Shown here: positions 44,820 through 52,521 of the stretch, piece by piece
Layout of the letters: every line of letters starts with the position of its first letter
Position numbering within the stretch: position 1 is the stretch's first letter
Source of the DNA: Pseudomonas nicosulfuronedens
GTDB taxonomy: Bacteria > Pseudomonadota > Gammaproteobacteria > Pseudomonadales > Pseudomonadaceae
NCBI RefSeq assembly: GCF_005877905.1
Contig: NZ_SWDV01000001.1
Coordinates: forward strand, 248,001 to 312,000
Direction: 5' to 3'
DNA: 64,000 nucleotides
The notes under the pieces: model-generated
What the model saw: only the letters and a program-made list of their open reading frames with translations
What the model was told of the DNA's origin: nothing
The model's database searches: none
Made by a program: the position numbers and the translations under genes

Positions 44820-45060
44820 CCTGGGTTTGGCGACCCAGAGACGTCAGGCGCGATAGCGCCCACAAGTGCTTACGAAAACAGCGAATGTTTTTGTAGGCCC
44901 CCGCGCACCCTGCAGAAATTTCTGCAACGCTTATGGCGGATCGCGCGGGGAGACCTCCGGGTCTGCCGGGACCTGACGTCCGGTTCGCCAACCCCGCGCG
45001 GTCCGCCTCCTATGTTTGGCGACATGGGTGCGGCTCCTTTAATCGTTAGGAGTTCCACTT
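44820..45060 (+). ncRNA. Highly structured 240-nt leader of the BRO-N gene; candidate cis-regulatory RNA
   Basis: Seven or more helices are visible. H1 CTGGGT/ACCCAG (44821-44838) with loop TTGGCG. Long-range GACGTCAGG (44840-44848) with CCTGACGTC (44972-44980). GGCGC/GCGCC (44847-44860). A 10-base helix TACGAAAACA/TGTTTTTGTA (44871-44895, one G.U). TGCAGAAATTTCTGCA (44911-44926). A 16-base helix 44935-44950 with 44992-45007 (one G.U). AGACC/GGTCT (44951-44964). A second TTGGCG-loop hairpin, CCTATGT/ACATGGG (45009-45028). Finally CTCCT (45034-45038) pairs with the Shine-Dalgarno AGGAG (45048-45052), eight bases before the ATG. The G.U pairs suggest selection at RNA level. Confidence 0.6.
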
Positions 45061-45513
45061 ATGCACAGCACCTACACCCCAACCTTCTTCACCCGCCACA
45101 ACCGCCCCCTGCGCGGCGTGATGATCGACAACCAACCCTGGTTCGCCGCCCGCGACATCGCCCGCCTCGTCGCCTACCGCTTCCCCCACAGCATCCACCA
45201 CCGCTGCTATCCCCACGAAGTACGCACCGTTTGCCTTGCCTACAGCACCGGCAGCGAAGAAGAAGTCGTGATGCTCAGCGAAGCCGCCCTCTTCAAAGCC
45301 CTCATCCGCTTCGGCCACCCCGAACTCGAATCCCTCGACCGCTGGCTCACCCAGGACGTCCTCCCCACCCTGCGCGACCAGCACACCCCGCAATCCACCA
45401 CTCCGCAACGCGTCCTCCTCACCTGGGACGCCCGCCGCCTGATGCTGCTGAACTGGCAAGGCGGCCTGTGGATGCGCTGGGAAGAAGTCCCCCGGGTGCT
45501 GGGGAATTTCTAA
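45061..45513 (+). CDS. BRO-N domain (phage-antirepressor-like) protein
   Basis: 150 residues resembling the BRO family N-terminal DNA-binding domain of phage antirepressors (pattern: short strand FFTRHNRPLRGVMIDNQPWFAARDIARLV, cut here to VMIDNQPWFAARDIARLV; then VVMLSEAALFKALIRFGHP and LDRWLTQDVLPTLR). It is short, with only a brief C-terminal extension (ending MRWEEVPRVLGNF) in place of an antirepressor or KilA-C domain. No other phage gene is near. AGGAG lies eight bases before ATG but is sequestered in a leader hairpin. Codon use is unusually rich in CCC/TCC/CTC compared with neighbours, hinting at acquisition. Role unknown; likely DNA binding. Confidence 0.78.
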   Translation: MHSTYTPTFFTRHNRPLRGVMIDNQPWFAARDIARLVAYRFPHSIHHRCYPHEVRTVCLAYSTGSEEEVVMLSEAALFKALIRFGHPELESLDRWLTQDVLPTLRDQHTPQSTTPQRVLLTWDARRLMLLNWQGGLWMRWEEVPRVLGNF

Positions 45514-45521
45514 GCCACAGC

Positions 45522-45552
45522 ATGGGTATCGCTTCGCTCCACACCATCCTAC
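45522..45552 (-). repeat. REP, GTAGGATGG family, reverse copy upstream of the RAYT gene
   Basis: ATGGGTATCGC...CACACCATCCTAC; a variant base (CACACC) where other copies have CACCC or CACGCC. Confidence 0.85.
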
Positions 45553-45596
45553 AAAGGTTTCAGCCGGCTCCCGCAGTACCAGAGCTGCCCCCGAAC

Positions 45597-45706
45597 GTAG
45601 GATGGCGTGGAGCGCAGAGATACCCATCAACAAAGCGTCAGCCGGCCCCGCAGAGCCACAGGTGACCTCGACCGTAGGATGGGTGGAGCGCAGCGATACC
45701 CATCAA
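45597..45706 (+). repeat. Two direct REP copies (45597-45630 and 45674-45706), GTAGGATGG family
   Basis: Tandem forward copies, 44 bases apart, both ending ATACCCATCAA, directly upstream of the transposase gene. Confidence 0.85.
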
Positions 45707-45724
45707 TTGCGGCAAGGACGCACC

Positions 45725-46252
45725 ATGACCTCATACCGCCGCGACAGAACAGCGGGTGCGACCTGGTTCTTCACACTCGCGCTGGCCAACCGTCGCTCAC
45801 GCCTGCTGGTGGAGAACGTCGATCTGCTCCGCGCAGCTTTTCGCTACACACAACAACGTCACCCCTGGCAGATCGATGCCATCGTCATCCTGCCCGACCA
45901 CCTGCACACCATCTGTACCCTGCCGGCCGACGACGCCAATTACGCTCTACGCTGGCGGCTGATCAAGACCGAATTCTCACGTGCGCTCCCCAGAACGGAA
46001 GTCGTCTCCAACAGCCGTCAGACAAAGGGCGAACGCGGCATCTGGCAGCGCCGTTACTGGGAGCATCGGATTCGCGATGACATCGATCTCGCACGGCACG
46101 TGGACTACATCCACTTCAATCTGTGCAAGCACAGCCACGCTTTGCGCGTAGTGGATTGGAGATGGTCTTCGTTTCATCGCTACGTGCGCGAAGGGCTGCT
46201 GGCGAAGGACTGGGGCGGCGGCTCGATAGGGGAGATCGACGCAGGGGAATGA
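45725..46252 (+). CDS. REP-associated tyrosine transposase (RAYT, TnpA-REP, Y1_Tnp domain)
   Basis: 175 residues of the IS200-like Y1 family. The HUH motif is PDHLHTICTLP (His-Leu-His at about 58-60); the catalytic tyrosine is likely in HVDYIHFNLCKH (about 124). The N-terminal WFFTLALANRRS is the usual RAYT strand. These proteins act on single-stranded REP DNA with a GTAG foot and are normally domesticated single-copy genes. ATG 45725 has AAGGA at 45714-45718; the longer frame from 45602 crosses REPs and is rejected. The stop codon overlaps the downstream REP. Confidence 0.9.
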   Translation: MTSYRRDRTAGATWFFTLALANRRSRLLVENVDLLRAAFRYTQQRHPWQIDAIVILPDHLHTICTLPADDANYALRWRLIKTEFSRALPRTEVVSNSRQTKGERGIWQRRYWEHRIRDDIDLARHVDYIHFNLCKHSHALRVVDWRWSSFHRYVREGLLAKDWGGGSIGEIDAGE

Positions 46253-46282
46253 TGGGTATCGCTGCGCTCCACGCCATCCTAC
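46252..46282 (-). repeat. REP, GTAGGATGG family, reverse copy overlapping the RAYT stop
   Basis: ATGGGTATCGCTGCGC...CATCCTAC; first base lies in the TGA stop of the transposase gene. Confidence 0.88.
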
Positions 46283-46332
46283 GAATACGCTCCCGGGGGG
46301 GCTGGAGTATTGGGCAATTGCCTCTGAAAACA

Positions 46333-46363
46333 AAAAAGGCCGGTCACTTGGACCGGCCTTTTT
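46333..46363 (-). terminator. Terminator after bauC
   Basis: AAAAAGGCCGGTC/GACCGGCCTTTTT around CACTTG; T-run on both strands, but on the minus strand it follows bauC. Confidence 0.9.
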
Positions 46364-46381
46364 CTTACCGCTTATTCACCA

Positions 46382-47878
46382 TCAGCCATTGCTGGGGAAG
46401 GCGAACTGCGCCGCTTCGTGCGACTTGCGCTGCGGCCAGCGCTGGGTGATGGCCTTGCGCTTGGTGTAGAAGCGCACGCCATCCGGGCCGTAGGCGTGCA
46501 GGTCGCCGAACAGCGAACGCTTCCAGCCGCCGAAGCTGTGGTAAGCCACCGGTACCGGCAGCGGTACGTTGACGCCGACCATGCCGACTTCGATTTCGTC
46601 GCAGAACAGGCGGGCAGCCTCACCGTCGCGGGTGAAGATGCAGGTGCCGTTGCCGTATTCGTGGTCGTTGATCAGCTGCATGGCTTCTTCCAGGCTGTTC
46701 ACGCGCACGATGCACAGCACCGGGCCGAAGATTTCTTCCTGGTAGATGGTCATGTCCGGGGTCACCTTGTCGAACAGAGTGCCGCCGACGAAGAAGCCGT
46801 TCTCGTGACCAGCCACCTTGTAGTTGCGGCCGTCGACCAGCAGCTGCGCGCCCTGCTCGACGCCGGCGTCGATGTAGCCGGTGACTTTCTGCTGGGCAGC
46901 GCCGGTGACCAGCGGGCCCATGTCCAGGCCGCAGGAGGTGCCGGCGCCGATCTTCAGGGCCTTGATCTGCGGAACGATCTTCTCGACCAGCGCGTCGCCG
47001 ATCTGGTCGCCCACGCAAACGGCGACGGAGATGGCCATGCAGCGCTCGCCGCAGGAACCGTAGGCCGCACCCATCAGGGCGCTGACGGCGTTGTCCAGGT
47101 CGCAGTCGGGCATCAGCACGGCGTGGTTCTTGGCGCCGCCCAGGGCCTGCACGCGCTTGCCGCGCTTGGTGCCTTCGGAATAGATGTACTCGGCGATCGG
47201 GGTCGAACCGACGAAGCTCAGGGCTTTGACTTCCGGGGCCTCGATCAGCGCGTCCACAGCGGTCTTGTCGCCGTGCACCACGTTCAGCACGCCCTTGGGC
47301 AGGCCGGCTTCTTCGAACAGTTCGGCGATCAGCAGGGTGGAGCTCGGGTCACGCTCGGACGGCTTGAGGATGAAGGTGTTGCCGCAGGCGATGGCCAGCG
47401 GGTACATCCACAGGGGCACCATGGCCGGGAAGTTGAACGGGGTGATGCCGGCGACCACGCCGATCGGCTGGAAGTCGCTCCAGGCGTCGATATTCGGGCC
47501 GACGTTGCGGCTGTACTCGCCCTTGAGGATTTCCGGGGCGGCGCTGGCGTACTCGACGTTCTCGATGCCGCGCTTGAGTTCACCGGCGGCGTCTTCCAGG
47601 GTCTTGCCGTGTTCTTCGCTGATCAGCTGGCTGATGCGCGCTTCGTTGGCTTCGAGCAGTTGCTTGAAGCGAAACAGCACCTGGGCACGCTTGGCCGGCG
47701 GAGTGTTGCGCCAGGCCGGGAAGGCGGCCTTGGCGGCGTCGATGGCCTGCTGCACGGTTTCGCGGCTGGCCAGCGGGACCTTGCGGATGGCTTCGCCGGT
47801 GGACGGGTTGAAGACGTCGGCGGTGCGGCCGGTGTCGGCGATCATCTCGCCGCCGATCAGGTGCTTGACGGTGGTCAT
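46382..47878 (-). CDS. bauC: BauC, CoA-acylating 3-oxopropanoate (malonate-semialdehyde) dehydrogenase
   Basis: Oxidises malonate semialdehyde to acetyl-CoA with NAD and CoA, the last step of beta-alanine breakdown. The 498-residue protein belongs to the methylmalonate-semialdehyde dehydrogenase (MmsA) group: ITPFNFPAMVPLWMYPLAIACG, GSTPIAEYIYSEG, GGAKNHAVLMPD and the catalytic cysteine in SCGERCMAIS (about residue 286). An MmsA of valine catabolism would look similar; the bauA/bauB neighbours decide for BauC. 176 bases separate it from bauB and contain a repeat. A Cys-based terminator-end follows at 46363. Confidence 0.9.
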   Translation of the reverse strand: MTTVKHLIGGEMIADTGRTADVFNPSTGEAIRKVPLASRETVQQAIDAAKAAFPAWRNTPPAKRAQVLFRFKQLLEANEARISQLISEEHGKTLEDAAGELKRGIENVEYASAAPEILKGEYSRNVGPNIDAWSDFQPIGVVAGITPFNFPAMVPLWMYPLAIACGNTFILKPSERDPSSTLLIAELFEEAGLPKGVLNVVHGDKTAVDALIEAPEVKALSFVGSTPIAEYIYSEGTKRGKRVQALGGAKNHAVLMPDCDLDNAVSALMGAAYGSCGERCMAISVAVCVGDQIGDALVEKIVPQIKALKIGAGTSCGLDMGPLVTGAAQQKVTGYIDAGVEQGAQLLVDGRNYKVAGHENGFFVGGTLFDKVTPDMTIYQEEIFGPVLCIVRVNSLEEAMQLINDHEYGNGTCIFTRDGEAARLFCDEIEVGMVGVNVPLPVPVAYHSFGGWKRSLFGDLHAYGPDGVRFYTKRKAITQRWPQRKSHEAAQFAFPSNG

Positions 47879-47925
47879 GGGAAGTCTCTTCTCGCTGAAA
47901 GTGTGGGGGCGGGCTCTCTCAAGAG

Positions 47926-47961
47926 CCCCTCTCCCTAGCCCTCTCCCTGAAGGGAGAGGGG
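47926..47961. repeat. CCCTCTCCC-type repeat in the bauB-bauC gap
   Basis: CCCCTCTCCC and a palindrome CCCTCTCCCTGAAGGGAGAG (47939-47960). A single unit, unlike the pairs elsewhere. Confidence 0.75.
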
Positions 47962-48054
47962 ATTTGTACGGTGCACGGGTCGGGCGTCGAGGCTCGCCGG
48001 GAAGGTCACTCTACGGTGACATCCGCCGGCATGCCTTCTCGCGTGCCCGCGCGC

Positions 48055-48366
48055 TCAGTGGCTGTGCGGGTGTTCGTCGCTCTTGAGCTCGATCTCGATG
48101 AAGGCCACTTCGTGATCGCAAGGGTTGATCACGTTGTGCTCGGTACCGATCTGGCGGGTGTAGCTCGCGCCCAGGACCAGCGGCGCACGGCGCTCGCCCT
48201 CGGGGGTTTCCAGCAGCAGCTCGCCGTTGGTCACCGGGACCACGACGTACTCCATGCCATGGCGATGCCAGCCGGTCTCGGCACCGGGGGCGAAGCGCCA
48301 CTCGGTGACCAGGACCTTGTCGTTGTCGATCTGTACCGTCGGGACGGCCTTCGGACGTTCGCTCAC
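48055..48366 (-). CDS. bauB: BauB, cupin-domain protein of the bau operon
   Basis: 103-residue small beta-barrel (cupin_2) protein with metal-site residues in GWHRHGMEYVVVPV (His-x-His, then Glu) and a second cupin motif near EHNVINP. It starts with GTG immediately after the bauA stop (zero bases between), so it depends on bauA translation. The exact chemistry of BauB in beta-alanine use is not established. Confidence 0.88.
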   Translation of the reverse strand: MSERPKAVPTVQIDNDKVLVTEWRFAPGAETGWHRHGMEYVVVPVTNGELLLETPEGERRAPLVLGASYTRQIGTEHNVINPCDHEVAFIEIELKSDEHPHSH

Positions 48367-49713
48367 TTACGCCACCCCGTTGAGGGCATCGCCGACGGCG
48401 CTGAACAGGCGGTCCAGGTCTTCGGGCTTGGCGTTGAAGGTCGGGCCGAACTGCAGGGTGTCGCCGCCGAAGCGCACGTAGAAGCCTTCTTTCCACAGCT
48501 TCATGCTGGCTTCGAACGGGCGCACGATGGCGTCGCCGTCACGGGCGCCGATCTGGATGGCGCCGGCCAGGCCGCAGTTGCGGATGTCGACGACGTTCTT
48601 CGCGCCCTTCAGGCCGTGCAGGGCCTTCTCGAAGTGCGGAGCCAGTTCCAGGGACTGCTGAATCAGGTTTTCTTTTTCCAGCAGGTCCAGCGCGGCGATA
48701 CCGGCGGCGCAGGCGACCGGGTGCGCAGAGTAGGTGTAGCCATGGCCGAACTCGACGGCGTATTCCGGCAGGTTCTGGCCCATGAAGGTGTCGTAGATTT
48801 CGCTGCTGGCGATGACCGCGCCCATGGGGATGGCGCCGTTGGTGACCTGCTTGGCGACGTTCATGATGTCCGGCTTCACGCCGAAGAACTCGGCGCCGGT
48901 GGCCTTGCCCATGCGGCCGAAGGCGGTGATCACTTCGTCGAAGATCAGCAGGATGTTGTGCTGGTCGCAGATTTCGCGCAGGCGCTGCAGGTAGCCCTTC
49001 GGCGGTACCAGCACACCAGCGGAACCGGACATCGGCTCGACGATGACGGCGGCGATGTTGGAGGCGTCATGCAGCTCGATCAGCTTCAGCAGTTCGTTGG
49101 CCAGCTCGACGCCGCCAGTCTCGGCCATGCCCTTGGTGAAGGCCATGCCCGGCTGCAGGGTGTGCGGCAGGTGGTCGACGTCCATCAGCTGGCCGAACAT
49201 CTTGCGGTTGCCACCGATGCCGCCCAGGGCGGTGCCGGCGACGTTCACACCGTGGTAGCCACGGGCGCGGCCGATCAGCTTGGTCTTCTGCGCCTGGCCT
49301 TTCAGGCGCCAGTAGGCGCGAGCCATCTTGATCGAGGTGTCGGCGCACTCGGAGCCCGAGCCGGTGAAGAACACGTGGTCGAGGCCGGCCGGAGTCAGCT
49401 GGGTGATCTTCTCGGCCAGCTTGAAGGACAGCGGGTGGCCGTACTGGAAGGCCGGGGAGTAGTCGAGGGTGGTCAGCTGCTTGGCCACCGCGTCGGCGAT
49501 TTCCTTGCGCGAGTGACCGGCGCCGCAGGTCCACAGGCCCGACAGGCTGTCGTAGATCTTGCGGCCCTGGTCGTCCACCAGCCAGCTGCCTTCGGCGGCG
49601 ACGATGATGCGCGGGTCTTTATGGAAGTTGCGGTTGGCGCTGAAGGGCATCCAGTGGGCCTTCAGGTTCAGTTCGCTGGCCACCGATGGGGTGACGTTCA
49701 CTTGCTGGTTCAT
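48367..49713 (-). CDS. bauA: BauA, beta-alanine:pyruvate aminotransferase
   Basis: Class III PLP aminotransferase, omega-amino acid:pyruvate type, converting beta-alanine and pyruvate to malonate semialdehyde and alanine. In the 448 residues: PLP-phosphate and catalytic motifs FTGSGSECADTSIKMAR, LLIFDEVITAFGRMGK and the PLP lysine in MNVAKQVTNGAIPMG (about 288). GAGGA lies nine bases before ATG. First gene of the bauABC operon, divergent from bauR. Known to be induced by beta-alanine and related polyamine products via BauR in P. aeruginosa. Confidence 0.92.
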   Translation of the reverse strand: MNQQVNVTPSVASELNLKAHWMPFSANRNFHKDPRIIVAAEGSWLVDDQGRKIYDSLSGLWTCGAGHSRKEIADAVAKQLTTLDYSPAFQYGHPLSFKLAEKITQLTPAGLDHVFFTGSGSECADTSIKMARAYWRLKGQAQKTKLIGRARGYHGVNVAGTALGGIGGNRKMFGQLMDVDHLPHTLQPGMAFTKGMAETGGVELANELLKLIELHDASNIAAVIVEPMSGSAGVLVPPKGYLQRLREICDQHNILLIFDEVITAFGRMGKATGAEFFGVKPDIMNVAKQVTNGAIPMGAVIASSEIYDTFMGQNLPEYAVEFGHGYTYSAHPVACAAGIAALDLLEKENLIQQSLELAPHFEKALHGLKGAKNVVDIRNCGLAGAIQIGARDGDAIVRPFEASMKLWKEGFYVRFGGDTLQFGPTFNAKPEDLDRLFSAVGDALNGVA

Positions 49714-49793
49714 GCAGCTTGTCCTCGAAGACAGTCTTGTTGGGCGCGCAGGCCGCGTCGGGCCTGGTGCGATGCTCGTAGATTGGGCCTGAC

Positions 49794-49807
49794 TTAACGT
49801 GAGTTAA
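49794..49807. promoter_or_regulatory. Candidate BauR (LysR-type) binding site
   Basis: TTAAC-GTGA-GTTAA, an inverted repeat in the 137-base bauA/bauR divergent gap; arms and AT richness suit a LysR T-N11-A-type site, located 81 bases from bauA and 44 from bauR. The rest of the gap shows no other clear element. Confidence 0.45.
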
Positions 49808-49850
49808 AGCTTATTCTTCTTACGTTCAGTTTCTGATTGGTAAAACTAAA

Positions 49851-50771
49851 ATGGCGAAACAACGAGCGCCTTCCCTGGGCCAGGTCAGCGACTTCGAGAT
49901 CCGCCTGCTGCGCATCTTCAAAACCATAGTCGAGTGCGGCAGCTTCTCGGCCGCCGAGAGCACGCTGGGCATCAGCCGCTCGGCGATCAGCCTGCACATG
50001 GGCGACCTGGAAAAGCGCCTGGGGATGCGCCTGTGCCAGCGCGGCCGGGCGGGCTTTGCGCTGACCGACGAGGGCCGCGAGGTGTACCGCGCGACCCAAT
50101 CGCTGCTAGCGGCGCTGGAGGGCTTCCGCGCCGAAGTGAACGAGTTGCACCAGCACCTGCGCGGCGAGCTGAACATCGGCATCATCAACAACCTGGTGAC
50201 CCTTCCGCAGATGCGCATCTCCCACGCCCTGCGCGCGCTGAAAGCCAGCGGGCCGGGCGTGCGGATCAACATCGGCATGACCACGCCCAACGAGATCGAG
50301 TTGGGAGTTCTCGACGGACGGTTGCATGTCGGGGTGGTGCCGCTCATCAGCCCGCTGTCGGGGCTGGAGTATTCCGCCCTCTATGAAGAACGCTCGCTGC
50401 TGTTCTGCAGCCAGGAACACCCGCTGTTCGAGCGCGACGACGCGAGCATCACGGTGGCGGAAATCCACGCCTGCGACGCAGTGGCGCCGAGTTACCGCAT
50501 CCCGGCCGAGGCGCAGGAGCGCCACCAGGAGCTGTCCGGCAGCGCCAACGCCTCGGACCGCGAGGGCATGGCCTTCCTGATCCTCACCGGCAGCTACATC
50601 GGCTACCTGCCCGACCACTACGCCGCCGACTGGGTCGCCCAGGGCCGCCTGCGCGCGCTGCGGCCGGAGCGCTTCCACTACGACATCCCGCTGACCGTGG
50701 TGACCCGCAAGGGCCGCCGGCCGAACCTGGTGCTGGAGCGGTTCATCGAGGCAGTGGCCCAGAGTCGCTGA
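49851..50771 (+). CDS. bauR: BauR, LysR-type transcriptional activator of bau genes
   Basis: 306 residues: N-terminal winged helix-turn-helix (about 15-75; TIVECGSFSAAESTLGISRSAISLHMGDLEK, cut to SAAESTLGISRSAISLHM) and a periplasmic-binding-like effector domain. Divergent from bauABC, as is usual for LysR activators. The ATG at 49851 has no strong Shine-Dalgarno (GGTAAAACTAAA), so translation may be weak. In P. aeruginosa BauR activates bauA in response to beta-alanine. Confidence 0.92.
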   Translation: MAKQRAPSLGQVSDFEIRLLRIFKTIVECGSFSAAESTLGISRSAISLHMGDLEKRLGMRLCQRGRAGFALTDEGREVYRATQSLLAALEGFRAEVNELHQHLRGELNIGIINNLVTLPQMRISHALRALKASGPGVRINIGMTTPNEIELGVLDGRLHVGVVPLISPLSGLEYSALYEERSLLFCSQEHPLFERDDASITVAEIHACDAVAPSYRIPAEAQERHQELSGSANASDREGMAFLILTGSYIGYLPDHYAADWVAQGRLRALRPERFHYDIPLTVVTRKGRRPNLVLERFIEAVAQSR

Positions 50772-50796
50772 CAATAACCCCCCGGCCGCCGGCCTC

Positions 50797-50877
50797 GTAG
50801 GATGGCGTGGAGCGCAGCGATACCCATCAATCCGGCTCACCAGCAGCATGGGTATCGCTGCGCTCCACCCATCCTAC
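50797..50877. repeat. REP pair, GTAGGATGG family
   Basis: Same two-member layout as at 28121 and 34916 (left GGCGTGG, right CCACCC), just after bauR. Confidence 0.9.
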
Positions 50878-50897
50878 ACAGCTGATCGTTGATCCTT

Positions 50898-50943
50898 GTA
50901 GGAGCGCGCCATGCGCGCGATCGCGGGCATGGCCCGCTCCTAC
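50898..50943. repeat. REP-like palindrome GTAGGAGCGCGCC variant
   Basis: GTAGGAGCGCGCCATGCGCGCG then CGGGCATGGCCCGCTCCTAC: a GTAGGAGC family member with different inner hairpins. 50944-51189 contains no gene; only an AT-rich stretch and a GAGGAA ribosome site at 51177-51182. Confidence 0.7.
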
Positions 50944-51189
50944 AGATGGGCGCCTGGCTTGTGCAAGCCATATTCTGCCTATCCAATTTGTCGCCCCAGC
51001 CACCAAAAATCCTATAGCCCCGCCCCTGCAGCCCGCGGGCCGCGGGGTTTGCGTGGGTGCAGCTTTTCCCTAGCCTGCGACTACAAAAAACATAATTTCG
51101 CTAATCCCAGCCTCTGAACAGAATGCGGCCAACACCTCATCGCTAGCCGCAACAAGAACAAACGTGATCAGAGTCTGAGGAAGCAAGCC

Positions 51190-52518
51190 ATGACCGACCT
51201 GAATCCAGGCGCCTTCGGCAAGAAGTCGCTTGATAACCTGGAAATCGACACGCTGGTCGTTGGCGCCGGACAAGCCGGCGTGGCCATGAGCGAGCACCTG
51301 ACCCAACAGGGCGTGCCGCACATCGTGCTGGAAAAGAGCCGCATCGCCGAAGCCTGGCGCACCGGCCGCTGGGACTCCCTGGTCGCCAACGGCCCGGCCT
51401 GGCACGACCGCTTCCCGAACATGGAGTTCCCGGTCGGCCCAGACGATTTCCCGCATAAAGAGCAGGTGGCGGACTACTTCGTCGCCTACGCCAAGCAGTT
51501 CAACGCGCCGATCCGCACCGGCGTGGAAGTGAAGAAGGTCACCCGTAACGAAGGCCGCCCCGGCTTCACCGTGGAAACCTCCGAGGGCACGATCCAGGCC
51601 CTGCGCATCGTCTCCGCCACCGGCCCGTTCCAGCGCCCGGTGATCCCGGCCATCGCGCCGAAGGACGAAGGCCTGTACCAGATCCACTCGGCAAAGTACT
51701 ACAACCCGCAGCAGCTGCCCGAAGGCGCCGTGCTGGTGATCGGTGCCGGCTCTTCCGGCGTGCAGATCGCCGACGAGCTGAACCGCGCCGGCAAGAAGAC
51801 CTACCTGTCCGTGGGCGCCCATGATCGCCCGCCGCGCGCCTACCGCAACCGCGACTTCGTCTGGTGGCTGGGCGTGCTCGGCCTGTGGGATGCCGAGGAA
51901 GTGCAGCCGGGCCGCGAGCACGTGACCATCGCCGTGAGCGGTGCCCGTGGTGGCGAGACCATCGATTTCCGTCGCCTGGCCAACGAGGGCATCACCCTGA
52001 CCGGCCTGACCAAGTCCTTTGAAGGCGGCAAAGTGACCTTCCAGGACGACCTGGTGGCGAACCTGAAAGCCGGCGACGACAACTACCTCGGCCTTCTCGA
52101 CGCCGCCGACGCCTATATCGAGCGCAACGGCCTGGACCTGCCGCTGGAGCCGGAGGCCCGCAAGGTCTTCGCCGATGCCGAGTGCATTCGCCATCCGATC
52201 CAGGAACTGAACCTCGCCGACGCCGGCATCACCGCGATCATCTGGGCCACCGGGTACGCCGTGGACTTCAACTGGCTGCAGGTCGACGCCTTCGACGACA
52301 AGGGCAAGCCCAAGCACCAGCGCGGCGTGTCCCGCGAGCCGGGCGTGTACTTCGTCGGCCTGCCGTGGCTGTCCCGTCGCGGCTCCACCTTCATCTGGGG
52401 CGTCTGGCACGACGCCAAGCACGTGGCCGGCCACATCGCCACCCAGCGCCGTTACGTCGAATATCAGGACGCCTCGCAGCGCGAAGGCTCCGTACCGAAA
52501 GCCGCATCCTGGGAGTAA
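51190..52518 (+). CDS. FAD-dependent monooxygenase (flavin-containing/Baeyer-Villiger-like)
   Basis: 442 residues with two dinucleotide-binding sites: FAD GXGXXG in VVGAGQAGVAMSEH (about 23) and NADPH site in VLVIGAGSSGVQIADEL (about 180). A conserved WATGYAVDFNW near 350 is typical of flavin monooxygenases. Substrate unknown. It starts a four-gene run with RidA, DUF1028 and M20 genes on the same strand; RidA begins three bases downstream. A role in oxidising an amine- or imine-type substrate is plausible but inferred. Confidence 0.85.
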   Translation: MTDLNPGAFGKKSLDNLEIDTLVVGAGQAGVAMSEHLTQQGVPHIVLEKSRIAEAWRTGRWDSLVANGPAWHDRFPNMEFPVGPDDFPHKEQVADYFVAYAKQFNAPIRTGVEVKKVTRNEGRPGFTVETSEGTIQALRIVSATGPFQRPVIPAIAPKDEGLYQIHSAKYYNPQQLPEGAVLVIGAGSSGVQIADELNRAGKKTYLSVGAHDRPPRAYRNRDFVWWLGVLGLWDAEEVQPGREHVTIAVSGARGGETIDFRRLANEGITLTGLTKSFEGGKVTFQDDLVANLKAGDDNYLGLLDAADAYIERNGLDLPLEPEARKVFADAECIRHPIQELNLADAGITAIIWATGYAVDFNWLQVDAFDDKGKPKHQRGVSREPGVYFVGLPWLSRRGSTFIWGVWHDAKHVAGHIATQRRYVEYQDASQREGSVPKAASWE

Positions 52519-52521
52519 GAG

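Larger units (their letters stand above)
45522..46282. mobile_element. RAYT cassette: REP-associated transposase gene flanked by GTAGGATGG REPs
   Basis: REP copies at 45522-45552 (reverse), 45597-45630 (forward), 45674-45706 (forward) precede the transposase gene and one at 46252-46282 (reverse) overlaps its stop. All share the GTAG foot and ATACCCATC arm. This is the standard layout of a RAYT with its cognate REPs. The copy at 45674 is the uninterrupted form (GGATGGGTGG), others have one inserted or changed base. Confidence 0.8.

Noticed and set aside
44459-44896. 145-codon frame across the inverted repeat and leader
   Set aside because: It runs through palindromes and a REP, has no ribosome site and no recognisable domain; structure, not coding, explains this DNA.
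44076-46282. CRISPR array or integron attC sites
   Set aside because: Repeats are inverted, of several families and unevenly spaced; no cas or integrase genes.
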